Positions 42,280 through 50,242 of a DNA stretch of 62,761 bases are shown in pieces. The position numbers were made by a program, and so were the translations under genes. Below the pieces are notes generated by a model. That model was not told the DNA's origin and made no database searches. It worked only from the letters and a program-made list of their open reading frames with translations. Source of the stretch: Bacteroidota bacterium (GTDB taxonomy: Bacteria; Bacteroidota; Bacteroidia; Chitinophagales; Saprospiraceae); contig WGNL01000037.1 in assembly GCA_016124585.1 (NCBI GenBank), positions 1 through 62,761 of the forward strand, read 5' to 3'. Positions within the stretch are counted from its first letter, which is position 1; each line of letters begins with the position of its first letter.

Positions 42280-43332
42280 GTGAAACTGCTCAATAATTTT
42301 CTTCGTTGGACAAACCTGTTACTGATTATGGCCACCTTGCTGGCCTATCTGGCACCTTGGGTCAATCCAGCAAAGGTTTGGCATCTCACTTTCTTGGGCT
42401 TGGCCTACCCATTTTTACTTTTTGGAAATCTTGGCTTTGCAATTTTTTGGGCGTTGCGAAGAAACCGTTATGCGCTGTTTTCTATCGGCTGTATTTTAGC
42501 TGGACTAGGCTATCTAGGAGATTTTTTCAATTTGAGTTCTTCTGAAAAAACAACCAACAACAGCGCTGAAATCAAGGTGCTCACTTATAATATTGCCTCA
42601 CTTGGAGGTTACTCGTGGAGCAGAAAACAGCGAAAGGAGAAAATAGAAGCTGATTTTGAGTCCTTTATAAAAGAGGTAGAACCCCCAGATTTGTTTTGTG
42701 TGCAGGAGGGGAAGGGGGATGAGTTGGTTGGGCTAATAGGAAAAACCTTGAAATTTCCCTATCATTTTCGGTACATCAACACCATCATTTTTTCAAAATT
42801 CCCGATATTGGAAAAGGGCAATATTGATTTTGGCAAGACTGGAAATTCTTGTGTTTGGGCCGATGTGAAAACACCAAAAGGTACTCTCAGGGTGTACAAT
42901 GTTCATCTGCAATCGAATAAGATGAGCCAAACGGCCGATAAGATTGCCACGCAAGGTCACATCAATGACAAAGAAACTTGGCGGAATATCCGGTTTGTGA
43001 TGCGCCGTTACAAAAATGCTGTTGGAATACGAGCAAAACAGGCACAATTAGTAGCCAATCATCTGGCCAAAAGCCCATACCCAGTTTTGCTTTGCGGCGA
43101 TATGAATGACCCTCCCGTTTCCTATGTATACAAAATGCTTTCAAAAAACCTACAGGATAGTTTTTGCGAAAAGGGCAACGGCTTCTGTTCCACTTTTGCG
43201 GGTAACCTTCCTTTCCTTCGAATAGATTATGTTTTGCCAAGCCCAAAATTCAGGGTGATGAGCCACAAGGTGCTAACCACTCGGCTTTCCGATCATTACC
43301 CAGTTCAAGCCCTTATTAAATGGGCCAAATGA
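42280..43332 (+). CDS. Membrane-anchored endonuclease/exonuclease/phosphatase-family protein
   Basis: 350 aa from a GTG at 42280; an ATG 17 codons later is an alternative, but the GTG keeps the first hydrophobic segment intact. Two to three membrane segments (residues ~10-85) precede an EEP domain with KVLTYNIASLGG, FCVQEGKGDE, VYNVHLQSNK, LLCGDMNDPPVSY and LSDHYPV, the standard metal and catalytic residues. Substrates may be nucleic acid or phospholipid head groups. It follows the two rhomboid genes, an association repeated in Bacteroidota. Confidence 0.9.
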   Translation: MKLLNNFLRWTNLLLIMATLLAYLAPWVNPAKVWHLTFLGLAYPFLLFGNLGFAIFWALRRNRYALFSIGCILAGLGYLGDFFNLSSSEKTTNNSAEIKVLTYNIASLGGYSWSRKQRKEKIEADFESFIKEVEPPDLFCVQEGKGDELVGLIGKTLKFPYHFRYINTIIFSKFPILEKGNIDFGKTGNSCVWADVKTPKGTLRVYNVHLQSNKMSQTADKIATQGHINDKETWRNIRFVMRRYKNAVGIRAKQAQLVANHLAKSPYPVLLCGDMNDPPVSYVYKMLSKNLQDSFCEKGNGFCSTFAGNLPFLRIDYVLPSPKFRVMSHKVLTTRLSDHYPVQALIKWAK

Positions 43333-44117
43333 AGTTCCAACGATCTTTAGTAACTGGATGTGGGTATTTTTAAGTAAAGAGACTTGTTAGGATGAAGTGA
43401 TTTATAATATGGCAAAATTTTTGCAATCAAAAACTAAATCTAATCGGTAGTTTTTGATGAATTGATTGATAGGCCTTTTGCCAGAAACTTTTAGCCAAAT
43501 ACTGCCGGAAAGATTGCTGATGAAAGCCGTTGCTTATCAGCTTCCATGAACAAAAATACACCCATGAACATTTCTACCTACCATTGGTGGCTCACTTCTT
43601 GGTATGAGACTTGGAGGCTAGCCCACAAAGAAATTCAACCATCGCTACACTGGTTGAAACTTAGTTTCCCGATTACCGTAATATTACTCGATTTTCAACT
43701 ACCACAAGGAGGCTTGATTGATGGCTATAGACTTTACTTTCCGCAATTGCTTGTAGCGCTGCGAGAGAGGAGGGGCGATTCGCCATATTAACGGATTTGC
43801 TCGTTCTTGAAGACAGCAGCAATTATTGAAGCGCAATTACACTATGAAAAAAAAAGAATTTAAAACTGTTCAAGGTGTAAGTAGCTGCTTTCCATGTGTT
43901 TTCAAAACAGGCAAATCTTAAAATTAGCATATACGAGTCAAATAAGACAATTTTTAATTAATTCAATTTGTAATTTATTAAAGATTAGAATCTTATAACA
44001 AAAAAACCGTTTCCTTGTGAAATCCTACCGTTTAATAGATGGTTTGACACACTGGGAAATATGTGGGATAAAGTCCGTTACCTTTAACCATCATTTTTCA
44101 CTTAAAAACAGCTGGCT
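43333..44117. other. Intergenic, one doubtful small frame
   Basis: 785 bp. It holds the low-confidence frame at 43546-43791 and otherwise AT-rich sequence. A GC-poor stretch near 43900-44000 precedes the TPR gene and may hold its promoter. Confidence 0.5.
43546..43791 (+). CDS. Doubtful small ORF (81 aa)
   Basis: A frame with many Trp/Tyr/Leu residues (YHWWLTSWYETWRLAHKEIQ) and a hydrophobic stretch, no recognised family. It may be genuine or chance; no RBS or promoter supports it and no partner is adjacent. Confidence 0.3.
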   Translation: MNKNTPMNISTYHWWLTSWYETWRLAHKEIQPSLHWLKLSFPITVILLDFQLPQGGLIDGYRLYFPQLLVALRERRGDSPY

Positions 44118-45527
44118 ATGGGGCATTCCAATTTTTCAGACCGTCAAGCCATTTTCAACCTGATTTCAACATACGAGGATATGCTTGAAAAGAATCAGGT
44201 CAGATTTGCAAGCCATAACCTTTATCATGTGCTGGTAGATTACTACGAGCGTGAATGCTTGTTGGATAGAGCCTTGGAGGTTGTAGGATATGCTATTGAA
44301 CAGGTGGGTTATGAAACCAATTTTTTTCTTCGCAAAGCAGAACTTTTGTTGGAGAAGAAGGAACCTACTCAAGCGCTTTTTGTACTAGACAAAGTGGATG
44401 AAAATTCGCCGGGTCTATTGTGTACTGCCATTTTTCGGGCTGAGAGCCTTGCCATGATGGGCATGCATGACCAGGGTATTGCACTCCTCGATAGCATAAA
44501 ATACAGTGCAGATAGTGTGGAACTAAGCAAAATTTATGTTTGTGAAGCCATGATTTATGATAGCTTGAAGGAGTTCGAACGCATGTTTTATGTACTTAAA
44601 GCTGCCCTCAAGGAAGACCCTACAAACTCGGAGGCGCTTTCGAGGATGTGGTATGTGGTAGAGTACGCCCGTAAACACGAAGAAAGCGTGGAACTGCATG
44701 AGGAAATCGTGGAGGAAGACCCCTACAACGCTTTGGCTTGGTACAATATCGGTGCTTCGCAATCCTACCTTTGCAATTACGAAGCAGCTATTGAGGCATA
44801 TGAGTTCGCCTTTCTATCTAAAGATGATTTTGAATTTGCCTACCGTGAGTGCGCTGATGTCTGTCTAATCACCCGCAATTTCCAGAAAGCGCTTAGTTGC
44901 TATCAAGATGTTCTGGAGCGGTTTGAGCCAGATGCCGACTTGTTCCTCAATATTGGTAAATGCTATGAGGAATTGGGCAATTACCTCGTTGCTAGGGATT
45001 TTTTCCAGCGTGCTGTTGAGTTTGACGGGTTTTGCGCCGAGGCACAGTTTCATATCGGGCGTTGTTATGCGAACCAAAAAGAATGGCACAAGGCAGTTTC
45101 GACATTACAAAAAGCAATCAAGCTGGAGGGCAACAATGAGGATTATCTAGCTGCGATTGCCGACGCATACGTGGGCATTGGAAACTTGAAAAAAGCATTG
45201 GAATACTATCGGGAAGCTGCCGATGTTGCACCCGAACTGCCTGACCATTGGGTGAAACTTGCTCATTTTTTGATGAAAAATCATCGGTTCAACGAGGCTA
45301 TGGAGGTGCTCGACGAAGCTGAGGAAAACGCTTGGGGGCCAGAACTGCTTTATTGCCGCAGTGCCTGCCTCTTCGAAATGGGAAACAAATCTGAAGCCTT
45401 GCTGACGTTGGAAGAAGCACTGTACGAAGATTTCGATGCGCACACTGCCTTGTTTCGGCTAATGCCAATTTTGGAAAAAGACAAAGAAGTGAAGGCAGTA
45501 ATTGCCATATTTCAGCCAGAAGAATAG
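44118..45527 (+). CDS. TPR-repeat protein
   Basis: 469 aa with no signal peptide, so probably cytosolic. About a dozen TPR units are visible, for example NALAWYNIGASQSYLCNYEA, ADLFLNIGKCYEELGNYLVA and EAQFHIGRCYANQKEWHKAV. TPR proteins mediate protein-protein contacts; this family is common and unassigned in Bacteroidota. It ends in the terminator at 45621. Confidence 0.88.
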   Translation: MGHSNFSDRQAIFNLISTYEDMLEKNQVRFASHNLYHVLVDYYERECLLDRALEVVGYAIEQVGYETNFFLRKAELLLEKKEPTQALFVLDKVDENSPGLLCTAIFRAESLAMMGMHDQGIALLDSIKYSADSVELSKIYVCEAMIYDSLKEFERMFYVLKAALKEDPTNSEALSRMWYVVEYARKHEESVELHEEIVEEDPYNALAWYNIGASQSYLCNYEAAIEAYEFAFLSKDDFEFAYRECADVCLITRNFQKALSCYQDVLERFEPDADLFLNIGKCYEELGNYLVARDFFQRAVEFDGFCAEAQFHIGRCYANQKEWHKAVSTLQKAIKLEGNNEDYLAAIADAYVGIGNLKKALEYYREAADVAPELPDHWVKLAHFLMKNHRFNEAMEVLDEAEENAWGPELLYCRSACLFEMGNKSEALLTLEEALYEDFDAHTALFRLMPILEKDKEVKAVIAIFQPEE

Positions 45528-45620
45528 CTCACCCTGTTCCGCTTTGGCTATTTAACTTACTGTTCTAATATATTTTGCTTCCGCTTTGCTAAAGTCGGAA
45601 GTTGCTCACCCACCGTGGAG

Positions 45621-45657
45621 GAACGATGCCTTAAGCTTGAAGGCATCGTTCTTTTTT
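45621..45657 (+). terminator. Terminator after the TPR gene
   Basis: GAACGATGCCTT (45621-45632), 7-nt loop, AAGGCATCGTTC (45640-45651), then TTTTTT. Strong and on the plus strand. Confidence 0.9.
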
Positions 45658-45762
45658 ACTTAAATCTCCATTTTTGCTGGATTTCAGCGTGCAACCCATC
45701 TTTGGAATATTTTTTGGAGTAGAAATAGCCTTCGTATTTCCTGCCCCCGCTTTTTAAAAACA

Positions 45763-46569
45763 ATGATGAAGAAACAGCTTATTCCAATTCTATGCTCTGC
45801 ACTTGTCTTTTTTGCATCCTGTTCCAAAGCTCCAGATAAGGTTATTAGTGTTGACCCCAACGAATTGACAACTGCTGATCAGATGAAGATTGGTGAGGTT
45901 TTTCAACTTGAACTAGAAACGGAATCTGCCCAATTCCCTATCTTAGATGAGGTAAATTACCCAGCGGCAAACGCCTACGTTTCGAAGCTGTTTTATACAA
46001 TGCTCAATACTGCACAGGTAGAGCACCGTCCAGACTACAATTGGTCTGTCCATATCCTTCGCGATGACAATGTCCGAACCGCTTTCTTTCTTCCTGGCGG
46101 CCATTTTTACATCTATACAGGCCTTCTAAAATACCTGAACACAGAGAGTGAGTTACTTGGTGTAATAGGTCATGAATTGTACTATGTTGATTCCGACTTG
46201 TTGATAGAAAGGATGCGGCAGGAGTTTGGCGGCGTCATGCTGGGCGATATTTTACTTGAAAACCCGGTGCCAGCTTTGCCCGATTTTGTTGCAGATATGC
46301 CAATGTTAGATTTCGATGAAGACAAGGTAACTGCTGCCGATGCATTTGCGGTACAACTCATTTGTCCATTTTTATATGAACCTTCCGGTATCAAAAAGAT
46401 AGTCGAAAGGGCTCAAAAGGAGGAGCTAAAACCGCTTTGGCTCGAAACTCGACCTTCAAATTTTGAAGCCAGATTATTAGCATTGGACAACGAAACGGAG
46501 GCATGTGGGTTTCCTGGTGTTTCAAATGAGGAAAATTACTTGAAATTCAAGCAGGAATACCTGCCATAA
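45763..46569 (+). CDS. Degenerate M48-like metalloprotease lipoprotein
   Basis: 268 aa. A lipoprotein signal (LIPILCSALVFFASC, Cys ~20) precedes an M48-like domain with FFLPGGHFYIYTGLL and LLGVIGHELYYVDSD. M48 enzymes need HExxH plus a downstream Glu of ExDxxA. Here residues 137-141 read HELYY (second His replaced by Tyr) and the third site reads AADAFA (Glu replaced by Ala, about 191-196). Two of three zinc ligands are therefore missing, so it is probably a pseudoprotease or has a changed role. The frame is otherwise intact. Confidence 0.85.
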   Translation: MMKKQLIPILCSALVFFASCSKAPDKVISVDPNELTTADQMKIGEVFQLELETESAQFPILDEVNYPAANAYVSKLFYTMLNTAQVEHRPDYNWSVHILRDDNVRTAFFLPGGHFYIYTGLLKYLNTESELLGVIGHELYYVDSDLLIERMRQEFGGVMLGDILLENPVPALPDFVADMPMLDFDEDKVTAADAFAVQLICPFLYEPSGIKKIVERAQKEELKPLWLETRPSNFEARLLALDNETEACGFPGVSNEENYLKFKQEYLP

Positions 46570-46601
46570 TGGGCTAACCCTCAATAAATCCATCTGCTAT
46601 T

Positions 46602-47240
46602 TTAAGGTGCCAATCTCTCGATAACCCAATTTCCGTTGGCGCTTTTTGTATACTGAAACCGGTCATGCAACCTACTGGTTTGGCCTTGCCAAAACTCGAA
46701 TAAGGTAGGTCTAACCAGATAGCCTCCCCAATATTCAGGCAATGGAAGTTTCTCCTGTCCCTTGTACTTTTTCTCCACACTCTTCACTTTTGTCAACAAC
46801 CAATCACGACTTTCCAGGACAGTGCTCTGTGGAGAAGCCCAAGCCCCGACTTGACTCCTACGTGGTCGGCTTTGAAAATAAGCTTCCGATGCCTCTGCTG
46901 AAAGCCGCTCAGCCATCCCTTCTATTCTAACTTGTCGATGCAACCCAAGCCATAAAAATACAAGTGCGACAGCGGGGTTTTGCGCCAGTTCTTTACCTTT
47001 TTTACTATCATAGTTGGTGAAAAAAGTAAAACCTTCCGGCCCGTAATCTTTCAAAAGCACTACTCTTGCTGAGGGCTTTCCTTCCGGTGTGACGGTTGCA
47101 AGTGTCATCGCATTTGGTTCTTTGATTTCAGCCTTGAGCGCATCTTGGAACCAATGATGGAACTGATTGGAGGGCAATGAGTCCATATCCCCAATTTTCA
47201 ACGAATCGGATTTGTAGTCCTCTCTGAGGTGAAGTATCAT
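46602..47240 (-). CDS. pdxH: Pyridoxamine 5'-phosphate oxidase
   Basis: 212 aa, the family length. The opening DMDSLPSNQFHHWFQDAL, the FMN-binding RVVLLKDYGPEGFTFFTNY and the C-terminal EFWQGQTSRLHDRFQYTK (with conserved Gln, Arg and His) are standard. It makes pyridoxal 5'-phosphate from PNP/PMP using FMN and oxygen. The gap to the convergent degenerate M48 gene is only 32 bp. Confidence 0.96.
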   Translation of the reverse strand: MILHLREDYKSDSLKIGDMDSLPSNQFHHWFQDALKAEIKEPNAMTLATVTPEGKPSARVVLLKDYGPEGFTFFTNYDSKKGKELAQNPAVALVFLWLGLHRQVRIEGMAERLSAEASEAYFQSRPRRSQVGAWASPQSTVLESRDWLLTKVKSVEKKYKGQEKLPLPEYWGGYLVRPTLFEFWQGQTSRLHDRFQYTKSANGNWVIERLAP

Positions 47241-48032
47241 AATTACTTATTTTTTTAAAGGAAAACAGGAAGATGGTCAATAGAAGATTAGTTTCAAAAC
47301 CAAAAATAGGCAGGCAGGCTTTATGGTGTTGAATTGGGGCAAAAAAAAACCCTGTCAATTGACTTGACAGGGACAAAACAAAAAACAAACACTATGAACA
47401 AACACTAATCTTTTGGTGAATTATTGAGGTAAAAAGGAAAAAAAGTCCCCCGATTAGGCCGGGGGCTACATAAAAAACAAAAACTATGAACAAACACTCA
47501 CCCTATATTTTTTGAGAATCAAAAGCTCGAATTATAAACGAGACTTTCAACCCGTAGTTTCATCTTAGTTTAATTTTTTTCAAATGCTTCAGGTGCTTTT
47601 GACCCCCATTGGAATCTGACCTTCGATAATTTATTATTTTTTAAATTTGTCAAGAAACGTGCCAATTCACTTCCAAACAGAGTCTGAAAATTAAATTTTC
47701 TGTATGTAATAATTTGACAGGTATCTTATTTTGAATTCAAAAAACAGGATTTAATGCTTCAATAATTTCACTTTTTCTGCAAAACTGTGACGGCAAAAAT
47801 TATTGAAAAATTTGAGGAAACTCCTATAGGATGTATTGCGATATTCCGTTGAATTGGGGTTTTTGACTAACTTTAAACCGAAACATGTGACAGATGTAGC
47901 TACCGGAAAATTCCCCAAAAAATAAGTTCAGTCCAATTTTTGATAAGTTACAACAGGAATTTAACTCCCATAAGAAGCCTTTGCATAAAACAATTGTCTT
48001 TAATTTCTATTTTATTTTAAAGTAATGTCATC
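47241..48032. other. Long intergenic region with tandem hairpins
   Basis: 792 bp with no gene. 47346-47500 holds two hairpin-plus-repeat units (separate entry). The rest (47500-48030) is AT-rich and carries the leader and promoter of the thioredoxin-like gene at 48033. Confidence 0.6.
47346..47500. repeat. Two tandem units: hairpin plus ACTATGAACAAACACT
   Basis: Unit 1: CCCTGTCAA-TTGAC-TTGACAGGG (47350-47372), then ACTATGAACAAACACT (47391-47406). Unit 2: CCCCCG-N7-CGGGGG (47447-47465), then ACTATGAACAAACACT (47483-47498). The hairpin sequences differ while the 16-mer is conserved. On the minus strand each hairpin is followed by a T-run (T9, then T7), so each looks like an intrinsic terminator of a short minus-strand transcript. 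Confidence 0.75.
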
Positions 48033-48680
48033 ATGAAAAAGTTAATTCTGTTCATTTCCATGGCCGTCCTTGTGGCTGGCTTCATTCTGGCTCCAAAACT
48101 TTCTAACCAAGGAAAATCCAATGTGGTGGCCTCTACAGGGCTTGATATTGGTCAGACGGCACCCGACTTCAAACTGAAAAATGTGGATGGTCGCATGCTT
48201 TCACTAGCTGAAGTGAAGGATGTTAACGGTATGTCTCCGAAAGGATTTATCGTCGTTTTCACTTGCAATACTTGTCCTTATGCCAACATGTACGAAGATC
48301 GAATCATTGAACTAAACAATCGATTTTCTCCTAAAGGCTGGCCCGTGATAGCTATTCAACCCAACGATACCAACATTAAACCGGGGGATAGCTTCGAGGA
48401 AATGCAAGTTCGGGCAAAGGAGAAAAACTTTACATTCCCATACTTAATTGATGAAAAGCAAGAAGTCTACCCAAAATATGGCGCCACCAAAACACCACAC
48501 GTCTTTGTGCTTGATGCTAAACGTACGGTTAAATATATCGGTGCCATCGACAACAACCCGCAGGATGCCGCCGACGCCAGCCGCCATTACGTAGCTGAGG
48601 CAATTGAAGCAATCGAAGCTGGAAAAACGCCTGACCCATCAGTCACGAAGGCAATCGGATGCGGCATAAAGGGCAAATAA
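48033..48680 (+). CDS. Exported thioredoxin-like/peroxiredoxin-fold protein
   Basis: 215 aa. The N-terminal hydrophobic segment (MKKLILFISMAVLVAGFILA) targets it to the envelope. The AhpC/TSA-like fold has IGQTAPDFKLKNVDG, then FTCNTCPYANMYEDR with a CxxC pair (Cys-Asn-Thr-Cys). GATKTPHVFVLD contains the cis-Pro. Probably a periplasmic disulfide/redox protein; the partner is unknown. It ends in the terminator at 48705. Confidence 0.9.
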   Translation: MKKLILFISMAVLVAGFILAPKLSNQGKSNVVASTGLDIGQTAPDFKLKNVDGRMLSLAEVKDVNGMSPKGFIVVFTCNTCPYANMYEDRIIELNNRFSPKGWPVIAIQPNDTNIKPGDSFEEMQVRAKEKNFTFPYLIDEKQEVYPKYGATKTPHVFVLDAKRTVKYIGAIDNNPQDAADASRHYVAEAIEAIEAGKTPDPSVTKAIGCGIKGK

Positions 48681-48704
48681 CTACCCGCAGGGTCGAGAAT
48701 GTTA

Positions 48705-48748
48705 AAAATTACCATGACTAGCAATGAACTGTCAGTCATGGTAATTTT
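48705..48748 (+). terminator. Terminator after the thioredoxin-like gene
   Basis: AAAATTACCATGACT (48705-48719) and AGTCATGGTAATTTT (48734-48748), perfect 15-bp arms. Confidence 0.88.
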
Positions 48749-48787
48749 GTTTCTGAAATGTAACTCCAACCACCATCCGAAATCTTC

Positions 48788-49306
48788 ATGAATCTCGACC
48801 GTACAAAAAGAAGAATTTTAGCAAGCTCGGTTTTCCGCACTTTCCGTAATATGCGGGATACCGGTGCGGTACTGTTCGTGCGAGGCCCAGAACTCAGAAA
48901 GGCCACTGCTTCCAGGCTGCGCCGGGCATCCAGAATCCCAAGGCTGATGCTCTGGGCTTTCATGATGGAAGGCATTGAGACCAAGAATATGGTGCGTACC
49001 TTTGTGAAGCAGGGAAAAGGTCATCTACTGCTTTCGAAAGAGTCGGAACCACCTACTGAGGAGGAGATTCGGCAGGCAATGGAGCAGTTGAAAGATTTGC
49101 CAAAATTCATCCCATTCTTCATCTTCATTGCAGTCCCGATGCCGGGTGTCACGCAGAGCTACGTGCTTTTGGCCGTTTCTCTTGAGAAATGGCTGGGTCA
49201 AAAATTTAGCCTGCTGCCAAGTCATATCAGGGCTGTTTTTCAAAAGAAAAATCCAGACGACAGCACGTCTACGTCGTCAGAACTACCGGATTCGGTTACT
49301 GATTAA
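48788..49306 (+). CDS. Hypothetical protein, possibly LETM1-like
   Basis: 172 aa. A basic N-terminal half (RTKRRILASSVFRTFRNMRD) is followed by LKDLPKFIPFFIFIAVPMPG, one hydrophobic segment that loosely recalls the LETM1 ribosome-binding region, then a Ser/Thr-rich tail. This likeness is weak and the function should be treated as unknown. It follows the terminator at 48748, so it is probably transcribed separately. Confidence 0.6.
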   Translation: MNLDRTKRRILASSVFRTFRNMRDTGAVLFVRGPELRKATASRLRRASRIPRLMLWAFMMEGIETKNMVRTFVKQGKGHLLLSKESEPPTEEEIRQAMEQLKDLPKFIPFFIFIAVPMPGVTQSYVLLAVSLEKWLGQKFSLLPSHIRAVFQKKNPDDSTSTSSELPDSVTD

Positions 49307-49338
49307 CCATTGATTTTAAATCGTTTCAAAATAACAGT

Positions 49339-49569
49339 ATGAAAAAACTCATCTTTTCTTTCTTGACCATTGCCTCCCTCAGCTTAGCAGCATGTGGGGG
49401 CGACCACCAACACAACCAAAGTGAAAATACTGGCAAAGAATACACTTCTGCCTATGTCTGCCCCATGCACTGCGAGGGCAGCGGCAGCGACCAGCCCGGT
49501 AAATGCCCTGTCTGTGAAATGGATTACGTGAAGCTGGAGGAGCATGTGAAGGACGGTCACAAACACTGA
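49339..49569 (+). CDS. Small heavy-metal-binding-domain lipoprotein
   Basis: 76 aa. The lipoprotein signal MKKLIFSFLTIASLSLAAC ends at Cys 19. The mature part is short, with YVCPMHCEGSGSDQPGKCPVCEMDYV, a Cys/Met/His-rich motif typical of HMBD domains found beside copper efflux systems, plus a His-rich N-terminal HQHN and C-terminal HKH. It may bind copper or similar metals in the envelope. No efflux gene is in the window. It lies 32 bp after the 172-aa gene. Confidence 0.88.
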   Translation: MKKLIFSFLTIASLSLAACGGDHQHNQSENTGKEYTSAYVCPMHCEGSGSDQPGKCPVCEMDYVKLEEHVKDGHKH

Positions 49570-49629
49570 ACTGGAGGTCAGCGTTTTCCACATTCAAACC
49601 AATAATTTTCAATAATTTTTCAAAATAGT

Positions 49630-49659
49630 AGCGGCTGGCAATTCTCATCGCCAGCCGCT
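49630..49659 (+). terminator. Hairpin after the metal-binding gene
   Basis: AGCGGCTGGC and GCCAGCCGCT, 10-bp perfect arms. A T-tract is lacking, so termination may be weak. Confidence 0.6.
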
Positions 49660-49681
49660 GCTGTTTCAAATCAAAACGACC

Positions 49682-50104
49682 ATGCGCTTCGCCATACTTT
49701 ATTTATTGCTGCTTGCAGCAATGCCCGCATTTTCTCAATCAAAAAAACAGGTTGAAATCGAAGTTCTCGAACACCAACGTTTCGAAGCCATGACGACCAA
49801 AAACATTGATTTCCTGAAAAATGTGTTGGCCGATGACCTCAGCTACACCCACTCCAACGGCCTCGTTGAGGACAAAACGACTCACCTTGAAAACATCCGT
49901 ACAGGCAAACTGCAGTACCGTTCCATTCAGCCAGAGGGAATGAAACTTCGCTTTCACCGTCGCTCAGTAATTGGCACTGGCATCGTCAATGTCACAGGCA
50001 TTTTGAATGAAAAGGAGTTCACCATCAAACTGCGGTACACCGATGTTTATGTCAAGGAAAAAGGCAAGTGGCGGCTCGTCGCTTGGCAGTCGCTGAAACT
50101 GTAA
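49682..50104 (+). CDS. Exported NTF2-like (DUF4440) protein
   Basis: 140 aa. The signal peptide MRFAILYLLLLAAMPAFSQS is followed by an NTF2/SnoaL fold: VEIEVLEHQRFEAMTTKNID, LADDLSYTHSNGLVEDK and KWRLVAWQSLKL. Such folds bind small molecules or act as enzymes in varied pathways; no active-site signature is clear here. It ends near the terminator at 50158. Confidence 0.85.
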   Translation: MRFAILYLLLLAAMPAFSQSKKQVEIEVLEHQRFEAMTTKNIDFLKNVLADDLSYTHSNGLVEDKTTHLENIRTGKLQYRSIQPEGMKLRFHRRSVIGTGIVNVTGILNEKEFTIKLRYTDVYVKEKGKWRLVAWQSLKL

Positions 50105-50157
50105 CATGGTCTGCCAGGCCTTGCTTTTCCATTTCCCCGTTCCGACATTTTTTGCCA

Positions 50158-50197
50158 AAAAGGCACAGCAACATGTCGGTGCTGTGCCTTTTACTTT
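50158..50197. terminator. Bidirectional terminator
   Basis: AAAAGGCACAGCA (50158-50170), 9-nt loop, TGCTGTGCCTTTT (50180-50192). It serves the DUF4440 gene and the convergent surface-protein gene. Confidence 0.88.
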
Positions 50198-50217
50198 TAT
50201 AGTTTGAGAGTTGCGAA

Positions 50218-50242
50218 AGCACGGACTAACAGTCCGTGTTAC
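50218..50242 (-). repeat. Palindromic repeat P1 overlapping a stop codon (copy 1)
   Basis: On the minus strand TAACACGGACT-GTT-AGTCCGTGCT, where the opening TAA is the stop codon of the 956-aa gene. The second copy at 54782 has the same placement on another gene. Confidence 0.75.
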
